Below, one piece after another: positions 53,362 through 62,543 of a DNA stretch of 64,000 nucleotides. Under the pieces are notes generated by a model. That model saw nothing but the letters and a program-made list of their open reading frames with translations, was not told where the DNA came from and did not search any database. Made by a program: the position numbers and the translations under genes. The DNA lies in the NCBI GenBank assembly GCA_034421575.1, contig DAOUKG010000028.1, forward strand, positions 27,159-91,158, in the 5' to 3' direction. The stretch is from VXLM01 sp034421575 (GTDB taxonomy: Bacteria > Chloroflexota > Dehalococcoidia > Lucifugimonadales > VXLM01). The stretch's first letter is position 1. Each line of letters starts with the position of its first letter.

Positions 53362-54300
53362 ATGTTAGACAAGTTGTGGAATAGCTCGACTCGATTGGTT
53401 CTGGTATTCGGTCTGCTCGCTTTCATTGCCATGTTCGTTGTGGCGGCGTGTGGCGACGACGAAGAAGATGAACCCGCGGCGGCGGCGGAGACCACCTCGG
53501 ACGACGCGGGTCCTGAGGTGGTGCAGGGGATCACGATCCCGCCGGAAGGCGCGAGCCGGATTCTTGACAATGTCAGGGAGCGCGGGGAGTTAAGGGTTGC
53601 AGTGGCGATGGCTCTGCCGTGGCTGGGTCAGAACCCTTCAAACAGTGAGCTGGTAGGTCCGGCGTGGACGCTTGCCGAGAAGGTCGCAGAAATCCTTGGT
53701 GTCAAGATCACGCCCGTGTTCACGACGTGGGACGCGCTGCTTCCGGGGGCGCTTGCGGACAAGTTCGACATATCCGTCGCCGCCACCTACGACACTCCTG
53801 AGAGGAGAGAGGTCGTGGACTTCGTGAACTGGAGCGAGTCGGGGCTGTGCTTCAGCGTGATGCAGGACTCAGGCCTGAAGACGATAGACGATCTGAACTC
53901 GCCCAATGTGAAGATGGTCATCGGCATGGGAACGGGCACCGAGCAGACCACGAGGGCTACACTTCCCAATGCTAACATCGAAGCCATCCCGCCCGCCCCG
54001 GGTGTGAGCTTCTCGCAAAACCTGCTGCTGGCGGGTCGCAGCGACGCCGTGCCGTTTGACTCGCCGATGGCGCTTGCAGTCGAGCGAGAGTTCCCGGACT
54101 TGCAGATCATTCCGGGCGGGGCGGAAGAATGCATATCGAATCCCCATGCTACTCGTGAAATCGGTCTGTTCCACCTGAAGAACGAGCCGGAGCTGAACAA
54201 GTTCCTAGCGGCTATTGCCGAAAAGTGGGACGACCAGTTGCAAGAGGAACTTCTGCACTGGAGCGATCCGGTTATCCAGGATGAGCTCAAAGGAGAATAG
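53362..54300 (+). CDS. ABC transporter substrate-binding lipoprotein (family 3, polar amino acid type)
   Basis: A 312-residue lipoprotein. The signal peptide ends VVAAC (acylated Cys near residue 30), followed by an acidic linker. The mature domain begins RILDNVRERGELRVAVAM, typical of bacterial family-3 solute-binding proteins, and contains TTWDALLPGALADKFDIS, then TPERREVVDFVNW and GTGTEQTTRATLPNA. It should deliver an amino acid or similar small polar solute to the permeases encoded from 54969. AAGGAG lies upstream of the ATG. A 668-bp gap holding a hairpin and a MITE-like element separates it from its permeases. Confidence 0.9.
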   Translation: MLDKLWNSSTRLVLVFGLLAFIAMFVVAACGDDEEDEPAAAAETTSDDAGPEVVQGITIPPEGASRILDNVRERGELRVAVAMALPWLGQNPSNSELVGPAWTLAEKVAEILGVKITPVFTTWDALLPGALADKFDISVAATYDTPERREVVDFVNWSESGLCFSVMQDSGLKTIDDLNSPNVKMVIGMGTGTEQTTRATLPNANIEAIPPAPGVSFSQNLLLAGRSDAVPFDSPMALAVEREFPDLQIIPGGAEECISNPHATREIGLFHLKNEPELNKFLAAIAEKWDDQLQEELLHWSDPVIQDELKGE

Positions 54301-54526
54301 CTAGTCAGTCAGTAGGCATATAGCCGAGCTAACTATTGGTCCTGATCGAGCTCATAGCATTTGCGGCTTCCTCCAAACCGGTGGCAGCCGTCGCTATGCT
54401 TTGCCGGAGGATCAGGTGGACTTACCTGAACCTGCCGCCAAGGAGAACTCGGCGTCGGCTACACAATACTTGCCGGGCGAATGCGCAGGCGGGGAAAGCC
54501 CTTCGCAGAGCTTCATCGAAGCGGTG

Positions 54527-54569
54527 TACAAGCCCGGTGCGCGTCGGTCCGGCACGCACCGGGCTTGTA
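54527..54569. terminator. Large GC-rich inverted repeat, possible terminator or attenuator
   Basis: A perfect 15-bp stem (TACAAGCCCGGTGCG and its complement) encloses a 13-base loop, 227 bp after the binding-protein stop. No T-run follows, so simple rho-independent termination is uncertain. It could lower expression of the downstream permeases or stabilise the upstream mRNA. Confidence 0.45.
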
Positions 54570-54836
54570 AGTAGAGATGGGGGTGAGCCATCAGCGACGA
54601 AGACGGTCCTTGCTTAGCATAGGGGCAGCTTCACGTGTGATGACCCTCTCGTCTTGTGATTTGCAAAGTAGGTGATGAAAGCAGGTGTAGTCGATGTCGG
54701 CAGGTTCACAAGCTCAGGGCGAACGGGGTTGCCACCCTTCGACAGTCTTTCAAGTAACTGTGGGAACCCCCCTCTCTGTATCTCTTCCCCGGCGGGGGAG
54801 AGATTGGGGTGGCTGACCGGCAGCGGTAGGGTGTTG

Positions 54837-54964
54837 TACCAATTGGGTGTGATGAGGCCGTATTCTCGACTGACTGGGCTTTCTGGATTCCGGCCTTCTC
54901 CGGGAATGACGGGTGAGTCGGTTGTGTCACGGCCATTTCACGGTGTATTCAAAGCGAATTGATA
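54837..54964. mobile_element. MITE-like element, copy 2 (128 bp)
   Basis: Closely similar along its length to copy 1 at 19069-19197: TACCAATTGGGTGTGA start, GCCGTATTCTC, internal hairpin GGATTCCGGCCTTCTCCGGG, ACGGGTGAG, CACGGCCA-TTCACGGTGTA and an AATTGATA end. TTA follows the right end, while TTG precedes the left end. The right end stops four bases before the ATG of the first permease, so the element supplies that gene's leader. Confidence 0.75.
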
Positions 54965-54968
54965 TTAG

Positions 54969-55688
54969 ATGAGCATCAACGGCTTTATCTTAGTCTTGGA
55001 ACAGTGGCAGTTCATGGCCGAGGGCCTCAAGCTGACCATCTTGGTGGCAGTGCTGTCCATTGTGCTTGGGTCGGTGTTCGGCCTGATAGTCGTCCTGATG
55101 CGTCTTGCGCCCTTCAAGCCGGTCGACTGGGCTGCGAGGGTGTTCATCGACTTCATTCGCTCCACACCGTTGCTCGTGCTGCTGTTGTGGATATTCTTCG
55201 CTCTCCCGATATTGACGGGTCTGTCGTTCACTCCATTGATGGCGGGCGTATTGACGCTAAGCCTGCACAGCGCGGCGTTCCTGGGAGAGATATTCCGGGC
55301 GGGCATTCTTTCGATAGAGCGAGGCCAGAGGCACGCCGCTCTGTCCCTCGGTATGCGGCCGCCACAGGTATTCCGCCGGGTCGTACTGCCGCAGGCGATA
55401 GGACGCATGTTGCCTCCCACCGGGAACATTTTCATTGGCCTTATCAAAGATTCGGCCCTTGTCTCGATAGTGGGCGTCGTGGAGCTGACGTGGCAGGCCC
55501 AAGTCATTGGCGGTTACACGTTACGGGAACTGGAAGCGTTCACCGTAGTCGCATTCTTCTATGTGATTCTTCTCGTAATACCGCTGTCTCTGGTCGTCAA
55601 CTACGTGAACCGGCGCATGAGCCCAGAGTATGTACAGGGTCGATCATTGACGGGGAGATTAAGCGCGCTGCGTGGGAAGCTAAGGTAG
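54969..55688 (+). CDS. Amino acid ABC transporter permease
   Basis: A 239-residue inner-membrane permease of the His/Glu/Gln/Arg type with about five helices. The cytoplasmic coupling motif is in EIFRAGILSIERGQRHAALSLG, the EAA loop, and the N-terminal block is EGLKLTILVAVLSIVLGSVFG. Its TAG stop is directly followed by the ATG of the second permease. No clear ribosome-binding site is visible upstream, because a MITE-like element ends four bases before the ATG. Confidence 0.92.
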   Translation: MSINGFILVLEQWQFMAEGLKLTILVAVLSIVLGSVFGLIVVLMRLAPFKPVDWAARVFIDFIRSTPLLVLLLWIFFALPILTGLSFTPLMAGVLTLSLHSAAFLGEIFRAGILSIERGQRHAALSLGMRPPQVFRRVVLPQAIGRMLPPTGNIFIGLIKDSALVSIVGVVELTWQAQVIGGYTLRELEAFTVVAFFYVILLVIPLSLVVNYVNRRMSPEYVQGRSLTGRLSALRGKLR

Positions 55689-56354
55689 ATGTCTTACGAC
55701 TGGCACTTCGATGTAGTCTGGGAGTCGCTGCCGTTCCTGCTCGAGGGACTTTGGGTGACGGTCCTGATCGTAGTGGCATGCATGGGCATAAGCCTGATTC
55801 TGGGTCTCGTTTTGGCTCTGGCTCGCATCTCCTCCTATGCGTGGCTGCGGCTGGTCAGCGCGGCATATATCGATTTCTTCCGCGGGGTCCCGCTCCTGGT
55901 GTTGGTCTTCTGGGCGTTCTTCACCGTCCCAATTGCAACGGGGACACCTCTTCCGGCTATTCCCACGGGCATCATCGCGATGTCGATAAATTTGACTGCC
56001 TTCGTGGCCGAGATCTATAGGGCCGGGATCCAGTCAGTCACACTAGGTCAGCGGCACGCGGCATTGTCGTTGGGAATGACGCAGAGGCAGGCGCTGCAGC
56101 GGGTCATCCTGCCACAAGCCTTCAGGCACGTCGTTCCGCCTGTAGCGAGTGCGTGGGTATCTTTGTTCAAGGACACGGCATTGCTCTCCGTAATCATTGT
56201 GCCGGAACTGATGTACCAGGCGAGAATTCTGGCGGTGCAGACCTACCGTCCGCTCGAGATTTACACGGTAATTGCTCTGCTGTATTTCGTCATCACCTGG
56301 CCGCAAGCCCGGGCCGCGGACTGGATCTATGAGCGCATGCGGGTAAGAAACTAG
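55689..56354 (+). CDS. Amino acid ABC transporter permease
   Basis: A 221-residue second permease, paralogous to the first. It contains LEGLWVTVLIVVACMGISLILG, DFFRGVPLLVLVFW and the EAA-loop motif EIYRAGIQSVTLGQRHAALSLG. The pair should form the heterodimeric channel of the importer. The start codon abuts the previous stop. Confidence 0.93.
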   Translation: MSYDWHFDVVWESLPFLLEGLWVTVLIVVACMGISLILGLVLALARISSYAWLRLVSAAYIDFFRGVPLLVLVFWAFFTVPIATGTPLPAIPTGIIAMSINLTAFVAEIYRAGIQSVTLGQRHAALSLGMTQRQALQRVILPQAFRHVVPPVASAWVSLFKDTALLSVIIVPELMYQARILAVQTYRPLEIYTVIALLYFVITWPQARAADWIYERMRVRN

Positions 56355-56371
56355 AGGGGGTGTTGGGTACC

Positions 56372-57121
56372 ATGGACGACCTTGTCGTAGAAGTCGAAGA
56401 TCTGCACCTGAGCTACGGTGACCTGGAGGTTCTTCGCGGGTTGACGTTTTCCATCAAGCGGGGGGAAGTGCTGGTGGTAGTCGGCGCGAGCGGCTCGGGG
56501 AAGAGCACGCTCCTGCGGTGCCTGAACCGGCTGGAGGATCCCGACTCAGGAAAGATCGTGATAGACGGCGTGGACGCAACCGACCCCAAGACGGACCTGC
56601 CTGCGGTGAGGGCAAAGATCGGGATGGTCTTCCAGAACTTCAATCTCTTCCCGCATATGACCGCGCTTGGGAATGTCACCGAAGGTCCCCGAACCGTTCT
56701 GCGGATGTCGAAGGAGGAAGCAGAGAGCGTCGCGATGGACCTGCTTGAGAAGGTCGGGGTTGAAGATAAGAGGGACGTGAAGCCGGCAATGCTGTCGGGA
56801 GGGCAGCAGCAACGGGTTGCCATTGCCCGATCCCTCGCCATGCAGCCGAAGGTGATGATGTTCGACGAACCGACGTCGGCACTGGACCCTGAGCTCGTGG
56901 CTGAGGTGCTGGACAGCATGAGGCTGTTGGCCGAGGAAGGGATGACCATGATCGTGGTTACGCATGAGATGGTCTTCGCGGAGCTCGTGGGGCACCGGGT
57001 CATGTTCATAGACGAAGGAGTAATCGTCGAGGAAGGCCCGCCGCAGGAGATATTTCATAACGCGCGGCATGAGCGAACAAGACAATTCCTCCGTCAGCTT
57101 CAGTGGGAGGGAGCGTCGTAG
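56372..57121 (+). CDS. Amino acid ABC transporter ATP-binding protein (GlnQ-like)
   Basis: About 249 residues from the ATG at 56372; a GTG at 56360 is an alternative start. Motifs are Walker A VVVGASGSGKSTLLRCLNRLE, Q-loop VFQNFNLFPHMTALGNV, signature MLSGGQQQRVAIARSLAM, Walker B VMMFDEPTSALDPELV and switch His in VVTHEM. The LFPHMT-type Q-loop and the neighbours identify a polar amino acid importer ATPase. It energises the two permeases just upstream. Confidence 0.94.
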   Translation: MDDLVVEVEDLHLSYGDLEVLRGLTFSIKRGEVLVVVGASGSGKSTLLRCLNRLEDPDSGKIVIDGVDATDPKTDLPAVRAKIGMVFQNFNLFPHMTALGNVTEGPRTVLRMSKEEAESVAMDLLEKVGVEDKRDVKPAMLSGGQQQRVAIARSLAMQPKVMMFDEPTSALDPELVAEVLDSMRLLAEEGMTMIVVTHEMVFAELVGHRVMFIDEGVIVEEGPPQEIFHNARHERTRQFLRQLQWEGAS

Positions 57122-57176
57122 CGTCCTCCGGTGTAGATGAAGGCAGTCGGGAGAAGCATTTTCAGGAGGGGGCAAG

Positions 57177-58283
57177 ATGATAATCGACGGTCATGCATAT
57201 TGTTTTCCTGCGAGAGACCAGGCGGCCGGATACCCTTCGGCTGACGAGAGGTGGCATGAGTTCCAACGCGAGCTAAGCGGACACCACCAGCCGGTGTGGC
57301 GGGTGCGAGACCGGGCTCCCGCCGACAACTCGACGCTCATCGACCCGGAGACCAAAGAGCTTCACAACGTTGAGTTCACGGTACACCGGAACCGGTTCAC
57401 GTGGGACTACGAGGGCGAGACGTACACCAAGCAGTATTACCCGCCGATGCTGTACCGAGGGGACGCGCCGGCCGAACTGCTGGTCACCGAGATGGACTAT
57501 GTGGGCATCGATATGGCGCTGCTGCACACGTCGCCCCAGCTTGGGCGGCTGAACGAGTATCTGGCGGATGCGGCGAGCCAGTATCCCGACAGGCTGCGGT
57601 GGTTGGTCAACATTCCGGAAGCGCACATCGCGGATGATATCGACGCGGCGGCGGCCGAAGCGACTCGATGGCTGGCTGCTGACGAGGCGGCGGGATACCA
57701 GTTTCACGCCAGATTCTACTACCTCGGCGGGCACACTGAGCCGTGGGATGGTGAGTCGATGCGCCCGTTCTGGGACGCCGTAGCGACGCCCGGGTCGACC
57801 GTCTACTTCACGATATTGGGTGCTCGACCTGGATCACGATATACGGCGGCTGAGAAAGAGAGCTACATCGAAGAACAGAGGACGCTGGCACGCTGGATGG
57901 AGCGATATCCCGATGTGACCGCAGTGATCACTCACGGATTTCCCTGGCGAATCTATATCGAGGATGACCGTGTCGTTCTTCCAGACGATCTTTGGGAGGT
58001 GTTCGAGGCCCCGCAGTGCTACTTGCAGCTGCTCTTTGCCATACAGATCGGCAATCTGTTCGAGTACCCCTGGACGGAGACGGAGTCGGCCCTGCAGCAG
58101 TGCATCGAGCACATAGGAGCCGACAGGCTGATATACGGCACCGACATGCCCATGGTGGGCCGGTTCTGCACCTATCGCCAGACGCTCGACCAGTACCGCA
58201 AGCACTGCGACTTTTTGTCGGAGAGCGAGCGCCAGGCGATCATTGGGGGAACGGCGGCTCGGGTGATGGGGATTGAGGGATGA
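57177..58283 (+). CDS. Amidohydrolase family protein, tandem copy A
   Basis: A 368-residue amidohydrolase-2-type TIM barrel. It opens MIIDGHAYCFPARD, so the usual HxH metal pair is HAY. Later family sites are MLLHTSPQLG, TAVITHGFPWRIY and the C-terminal RLIYGTDMPMVGRF with the catalytic Asp, then QAIIGGTAARVMGI. It is nearly collinear with copy B at 58483, and the downstream noncoding DNA is also duplicated. AGGAGGGGGC precedes the ATG. It follows the amino acid importer by 55 bp and could act on an imported compound; the substrate is unknown. Confidence 0.87.
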   Translation: MIIDGHAYCFPARDQAAGYPSADERWHEFQRELSGHHQPVWRVRDRAPADNSTLIDPETKELHNVEFTVHRNRFTWDYEGETYTKQYYPPMLYRGDAPAELLVTEMDYVGIDMALLHTSPQLGRLNEYLADAASQYPDRLRWLVNIPEAHIADDIDAAAAEATRWLAADEAAGYQFHARFYYLGGHTEPWDGESMRPFWDAVATPGSTVYFTILGARPGSRYTAAEKESYIEEQRTLARWMERYPDVTAVITHGFPWRIYIEDDRVVLPDDLWEVFEAPQCYLQLLFAIQIGNLFEYPWTETESALQQCIEHIGADRLIYGTDMPMVGRFCTYRQTLDQYRKHCDFLSESERQAIIGGTAARVMGIEG

Positions 58284-58398
58284 TCCGGGGGACTTTCGGG
58301 GGTCTGCTCCGGCGGTGGTGGAAGGTAGTGGCAAGGAGACCGAAATCTCTGAAATGACGGGTAGCATAAGGGGGCTGGATTTGGGTTGTACAACGACA

Positions 58399-58419
58399 GG
58401 GCGGGTTTGAAACCCGCCC
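58399..58419. repeat. GGGCGGGTTT palindrome
   Basis: GGGCGGGTTTGAAACCCGCC ending in C, a 10-bp perfect stem with a one-base centre. A near-identical element follows copy B at 59704-59724. Confidence 0.85.
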
Positions 58420-58482
58420 ATACCAGTACCCTTCAACACCAGGATGTTGGTCTATTAGAGGTTTTTTTCATTAGGAGTCAAG

Positions 58483-59589
58483 ATGATAATCGACGGTCAC
58501 GCGTACTGTTTTCCGGCGAGGGACGAGGCGGCGGGGTATCCCTCGGTCGATGAGAGGTGGTATGAGTTTCAGCGCGAGCTAAGCGGGCATCACCAGCCGG
58601 TGTGGAGGGTCAGAGACCGTGCTCCCGCCGACAGTTCGACGCTGATCGACCCGGAGACGAAAGAGTTTCATGATGTTGAGTTCGCGGTACACCGGAACCG
58701 GTTCACATGGGACTACGAGGGCGAGACGTACACGAAACAGTACTACCCGCCGATGCTGTACCGGGGAGACGCGCCGGCTGAGATGCTGATTACGGAGATG
58801 GACTATGCGGGCATCGATATGGCGCTGCTGCACACGTCGCCTCAGCTTGGGCGGCTGAACGATTACCTGGCGGATGCGGTGAGCCAGTATCCCGATAGGC
58901 TGCGGTGGCTGGTCAACATTCCCGAAGCTCATATCGGGGACGATCCCGACGCCGCGGCTGCCGAGGCGGGTCGATGGCTTGCTACGGACGGCACAGCGGG
59001 GTACCAGTTTCACACCAAGTTCTACTACCTGGGCGGTCATATGGAGCCGTGGGACGGTGAGTCGATGCGTCCATTCTGGGACGGGATAGCGGCACAGGGT
59101 ACGCCCGTCTATTTCAGCCTGGGAGTGGGTCCAAGCCAAGGCGGGGACCGCGGGGAGAACCAAGAGGGGTATCTGAACGAGCACCGGATTCTGCGGCGGT
59201 GGATGGAGCGGTACCCCGACATCACCGTCGTAATTACGCATGGGCTGAACTGGCGCCTTTTCTTGGACGGCGACAGGTTCGATTTTCCGGACGCCATCTG
59301 GAGGACTTTCGAGGCTCCGCAGTGCCACCTGCAACTGCTCTTCGTCATACAGCTTGGGAGTCTCTTCGAGTACCCTTGGACGGAGACGGAGGCGGCCTTG
59401 CGGGAGTGCGTCGAGCACGTCGGCGCCGACAGGTTGATATACGGCACCGACATGCCCATGGTCGCGCGGTTCTGCACGTATCGCCAGACCATCGACTATT
59501 ACCGGAAGCACTGCGATTTTCTGTCGGAGAGCGAGCGGCGGTCGATCATTGGAGGGACGGCGGGTCGGGTCCTGGGTGTTGGGGGATGA
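58483..59589 (+). CDS. Amidohydrolase family protein, tandem copy B
   Basis: A 368-residue paralog of copy A with the same length and motifs: MIIDGHAYCFPARDEAAGYP, MLLHTSPQLGRLNDYLADAV, TVVITHGLNWRLF, RLIYGTDMPMVARF and IIGGTAGRVLGV. Most changes cluster around residues 205-270, a loop region likely to contact substrate (FSLGVGPSQGGDRGENQEG versus the copy A segment). GGAGTCAAG precedes the ATG. The HAY variant of the metal motif is shared. It probably arose by local duplication and has diverged in specificity. Confidence 0.87.
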   Translation: MIIDGHAYCFPARDEAAGYPSVDERWYEFQRELSGHHQPVWRVRDRAPADSSTLIDPETKEFHDVEFAVHRNRFTWDYEGETYTKQYYPPMLYRGDAPAEMLITEMDYAGIDMALLHTSPQLGRLNDYLADAVSQYPDRLRWLVNIPEAHIGDDPDAAAAEAGRWLATDGTAGYQFHTKFYYLGGHMEPWDGESMRPFWDGIAAQGTPVYFSLGVGPSQGGDRGENQEGYLNEHRILRRWMERYPDITVVITHGLNWRLFLDGDRFDFPDAIWRTFEAPQCHLQLLFVIQLGSLFEYPWTETEAALRECVEHVGADRLIYGTDMPMVARFCTYRQTIDYYRKHCDFLSESERRSIIGGTAGRVLGVGG

Positions 59590-59969
59590 TCTACGAACGA
59601 GTCGGGAGGTTCCTCCGGCGGTGGTGCAGGTAGTGGCTAGGAGACCGAAGTCTTTGCAATGGCTGGTAGCAATAGGGGGTCGGAATAAGGTTGTACAACG
59701 ACAGGGCGGGTTTCAAATCCGCCCCTACCAAGTCATAGTGTCAGTACCCTTCAATACTAGGATGTTGAACCACTAGGTCGAAAGTCTGTTAAGGTGGTCA
59801 CTGGAATCGAGGGCGGGATCCGGTGCGGGTGACGGCAAAGCTGCGAGGGTTACCCACCATCGGCGATACCTTTCTGCCTGTGGACCTCCACCTGGGTACT
59901 GCTTGAGTCCACGCACCTCAGTTCAAGCTATCCTTATGGATACGAATTGAGTTTGCGAATCTCACTGCA
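59590..59969. other. Intergenic stretch with the duplicated palindrome
   Basis: Contains GGGCGGGTTTCAAATCCGCC (59704-59724) and the AGGATGTTG and GTACCCTTCAA sequences shared with the 58284-58482 spacer. No gene is seen. Confidence 0.7.
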
Positions 59970-61193
59970 ATGATGAACTACTTTTCACAGGCCAAGTGGG
60001 CGGCATCGTTTCGTTACCGCGACTTTCGGTTGCTGTGGGGCGCCACGGTCGTTCAGGCAGTGAGTTTCGGGATGGAGAGGGTCGCCCTGGGATGGCTGAT
60101 CTTCGAGATGACGGATTCGGTGTTCATGCTCGGCGTGGCGACGGCAGCGAACATGGCGCCCGCGTTCTTCCTGGGGATCGTGTCGGGCGCGGTGGCGGAC
60201 TGGGCCAACCGCAAGCTGTTCGTGCGGTTCCTCGGCCTCGCCGCCGCCGGTTCCGCGGGACTAATGGCGCTCGTGCTGCTGACGGGAGTAGCGCAGGTGT
60301 GGCACGTGCTGGGCCTGGCGATGCTCACGGGCACCGTTGCGGCCTTCCTGATGACGGTGCGGCAGGCATACACGTACGACATCACTGGGCCGACGCACGC
60401 GCTCAACGGGATGGCCCTGAGCAGCGTGTCGATGTCTCTGGGGAGCGTCGGAGGCGCGCTGCTCAGCGGGGTCGCCATCTCGGTGCTGGGCATAGGAGAG
60501 CAGTACCTGGTGGTGGCGGGAATCTACGTGCTTGGGGTCGTGGTGCTGCTGGCCACACGGGAGGAAGGGCAGGCGGCGGTGGCCGAGCGAGGGTCCGTGG
60601 TGGAGAACCTTGTGAGCTACGTGCAGCTGCTGCGTGTGAACCGCACTTTGATGACGCTCATGCTGATGACGATCGCCATCGAGATATTCGGGTTCAGCCA
60701 CTATACGCTGCTGCCGGTGTTTGCCAAGGATGTCCTTGGCGTTGGGGCGACGGGCCTTGGGATGATGACGGCGGTGGGCCAGATGGGGGGCCTGCTGGGC
60801 GTGATGACCCTGGCGAACCTAGGGAACTTCAGACGGAAGGGCCTGCTGGTGATCGTCATTACGACGGGCTTCGGGCTGGGTCTGATGGCGTTTTCCCTAG
60901 CGGCTCACATGCTGTTCTTCCTGGCGATACTGGCGTGGGTCAATGGGTGCGCGATGAGTCTAGACACGCTGAACCGAACGCTGATGCAGGAGAATGTGCC
61001 GAACGAGCAGCGAGGCAGGGCGATGGGCTCGTGGACGCTGAGCATCGGCACGGGGCCGGTCGGGAAGCTGGGGATAGGAGTGCTGGGCGAGGCCATAGGC
61101 GCGCCGGGGGCACTGCTGGTGAACGGGGTCATCCTGGCAATCGTGGGCGTATCGGCGGCGGTGGGGCTTCCCAGAATACGGAGGCTGCCATAG
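59970..61193 (+). CDS. MFS transporter (MFS_3 / EntS-like exporter)
   Basis: A 407-residue transporter with twelve predicted helices. The opening FRYRDFRLLWGATVVQAVSFG, the loop GIVSGAVADWANRKLFVRF (motif A region, D-x-x-x-R-K) and late NEQRGRAMGSWTLSIGTGPVG match the MFS_3 group, which includes the enterobactin exporter EntS. The exported compound is unknown. It is a single gene, 380 bp after the amidohydrolase pair. Confidence 0.9.
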   Translation: MMNYFSQAKWAASFRYRDFRLLWGATVVQAVSFGMERVALGWLIFEMTDSVFMLGVATAANMAPAFFLGIVSGAVADWANRKLFVRFLGLAAAGSAGLMALVLLTGVAQVWHVLGLAMLTGTVAAFLMTVRQAYTYDITGPTHALNGMALSSVSMSLGSVGGALLSGVAISVLGIGEQYLVVAGIYVLGVVVLLATREEGQAAVAERGSVVENLVSYVQLLRVNRTLMTLMLMTIAIEIFGFSHYTLLPVFAKDVLGVGATGLGMMTAVGQMGGLLGVMTLANLGNFRRKGLLVIVITTGFGLGLMAFSLAAHMLFFLAILAWVNGCAMSLDTLNRTLMQENVPNEQRGRAMGSWTLSIGTGPVGKLGIGVLGEAIGAPGALLVNGVILAIVGVSAAVGLPRIRRLP

Positions 61194-62538
61194 ATCTTCC
61201 GCTGCTCAGGATACTGGAGCGTATCGCGGAAGATAAGTCGTAGAGAAACAGGCCTTTAGCGACCAGAATGACAAGTTCGATCACCACCTAACGAACGCTT
61301 TTAGCACGTGGATTTATGGTAAGAAGAAGAAGGTGTTGTACTCTCTGCTCAAGACCGGAATGGTTATCGTTTCACGTATACTGGAGCGCTGTCACGGAAC
61401 ATCATTGGTCGTGTGATTTGGCTTCATTTTGGTTACACTTCCCTAGCAAAATGACGCATCGTGGATATCCTCTGATTTGGCGGGCGGATTCGGGGTACCT
61501 TGTGGAGTGCCATGCTTCCCTGTGACCAACTTCTTCCACTCGGTCAATGCGGCGTGCGTGGCACGGCGTGCCGACCCCGACATAAACAAGCCAATGGGGA
61601 TGCTCTGATCAGGCCTAACATTTTTAAGAGTTCTACGCCTGACCTTGAATCTTTCGGCAGTTCATGCAGGTGGCTTAGCACTGGCCCCGTCTCCTTATTG
61701 GGATCCCTCCAAATGCTGTTAGAGTCATCAACGACCGGTATCTCTGCCTGGCGGACGAGGATTAGATACTCCACACGGCCGTACAAGTCTTGACCCACTC
61801 AATCAACTGGGAACACCAGATCCTTGTGAACCAAGCAAACAGCGAGTAAAGTCTGAGCACGTCCATCATGTCCACTATGAGAAGACGATTCGGTCTTTGC
61901 TTGCCGGGGATAGGTTTCGGCTTAGCTGCTGCTCTGGGACCAGATTGACCTGTCTCTTGATTTGATGCCGCCGTGTGGTCGGTAGCCGATCTCGGTCTTG
62001 GGGAGATTGTCGTCGGCCAACACAGCCGTACAGACCCGACAGTTTAGTCAGTCGTGAACGTATCTGAGATAGGCATCGAAGACTGAAACGCCAATCTCAG
62101 CTACGGAGAAGGCTGCTATTCAGTAACGCAATGGCATGGTCTTCTTTGGGAACCAACCGAGCCCACTTTTCTATGCTACCTATGGAGAAAGGGCCCTTCC
62201 TATATACGAACTTTCAACTGGGGAGTAAGGCAAACTGGCTGGCTATGACATTACTACTTTAGATCAAGTGTATTCGTTCTTCGCTTGGGTACTTGGGAGA
62301 CGGTTCTTCGGTCAGGAAGACGGCGAGCGCTATAACTTTAATCCAGCAAGTACTGACCTCCCGTACAACCATTCCAAGCCAAATGCTTGGTTCGAGGCTA
62401 CGTAGCCGGCGGGCCTTCACTATTAGTACCATATCCATCTGAAAGTGATAAATCACAACCGTTACCCGTCATTCCGGCGAAGGCCGGAATCCAGATCGTG
62501 GGTAGTGCAGAGAACCGTCAAAACCATCTGGAAACGGT
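61194..62538. other. Gene-poor tract with possible decayed coding DNA
   Basis: About 1.35 kb without a credible gene. Minus-strand frames at about 61544-62020 read like coding fragments in different frames (VEYLILVRQAEIPVVDDSNS, and RPNRLLIVDMMDVLRLYSLF farther upstream), suggesting a decayed gene, but I recognise no family. A REP-like hairpin (GTCATTCCGGCGAAGGCCGG) is at 62466-62494, next to the insertion sequence. Confidence 0.45.
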
Positions 62539-62543
62539 ACTAG

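Noticed and set aside
54959..56020. 353-codon frame across the first permease and into the second
   Set aside because: Low-complexity shadow; the two permeases in the other frames have full EAA motifs and abutting start/stop codons.
59996..61243. 415-codon frame overlapping the MFS transporter
   Set aside because: Gly/Arg/Asp-rich shadow of the transporter in another frame, with no membrane pattern.
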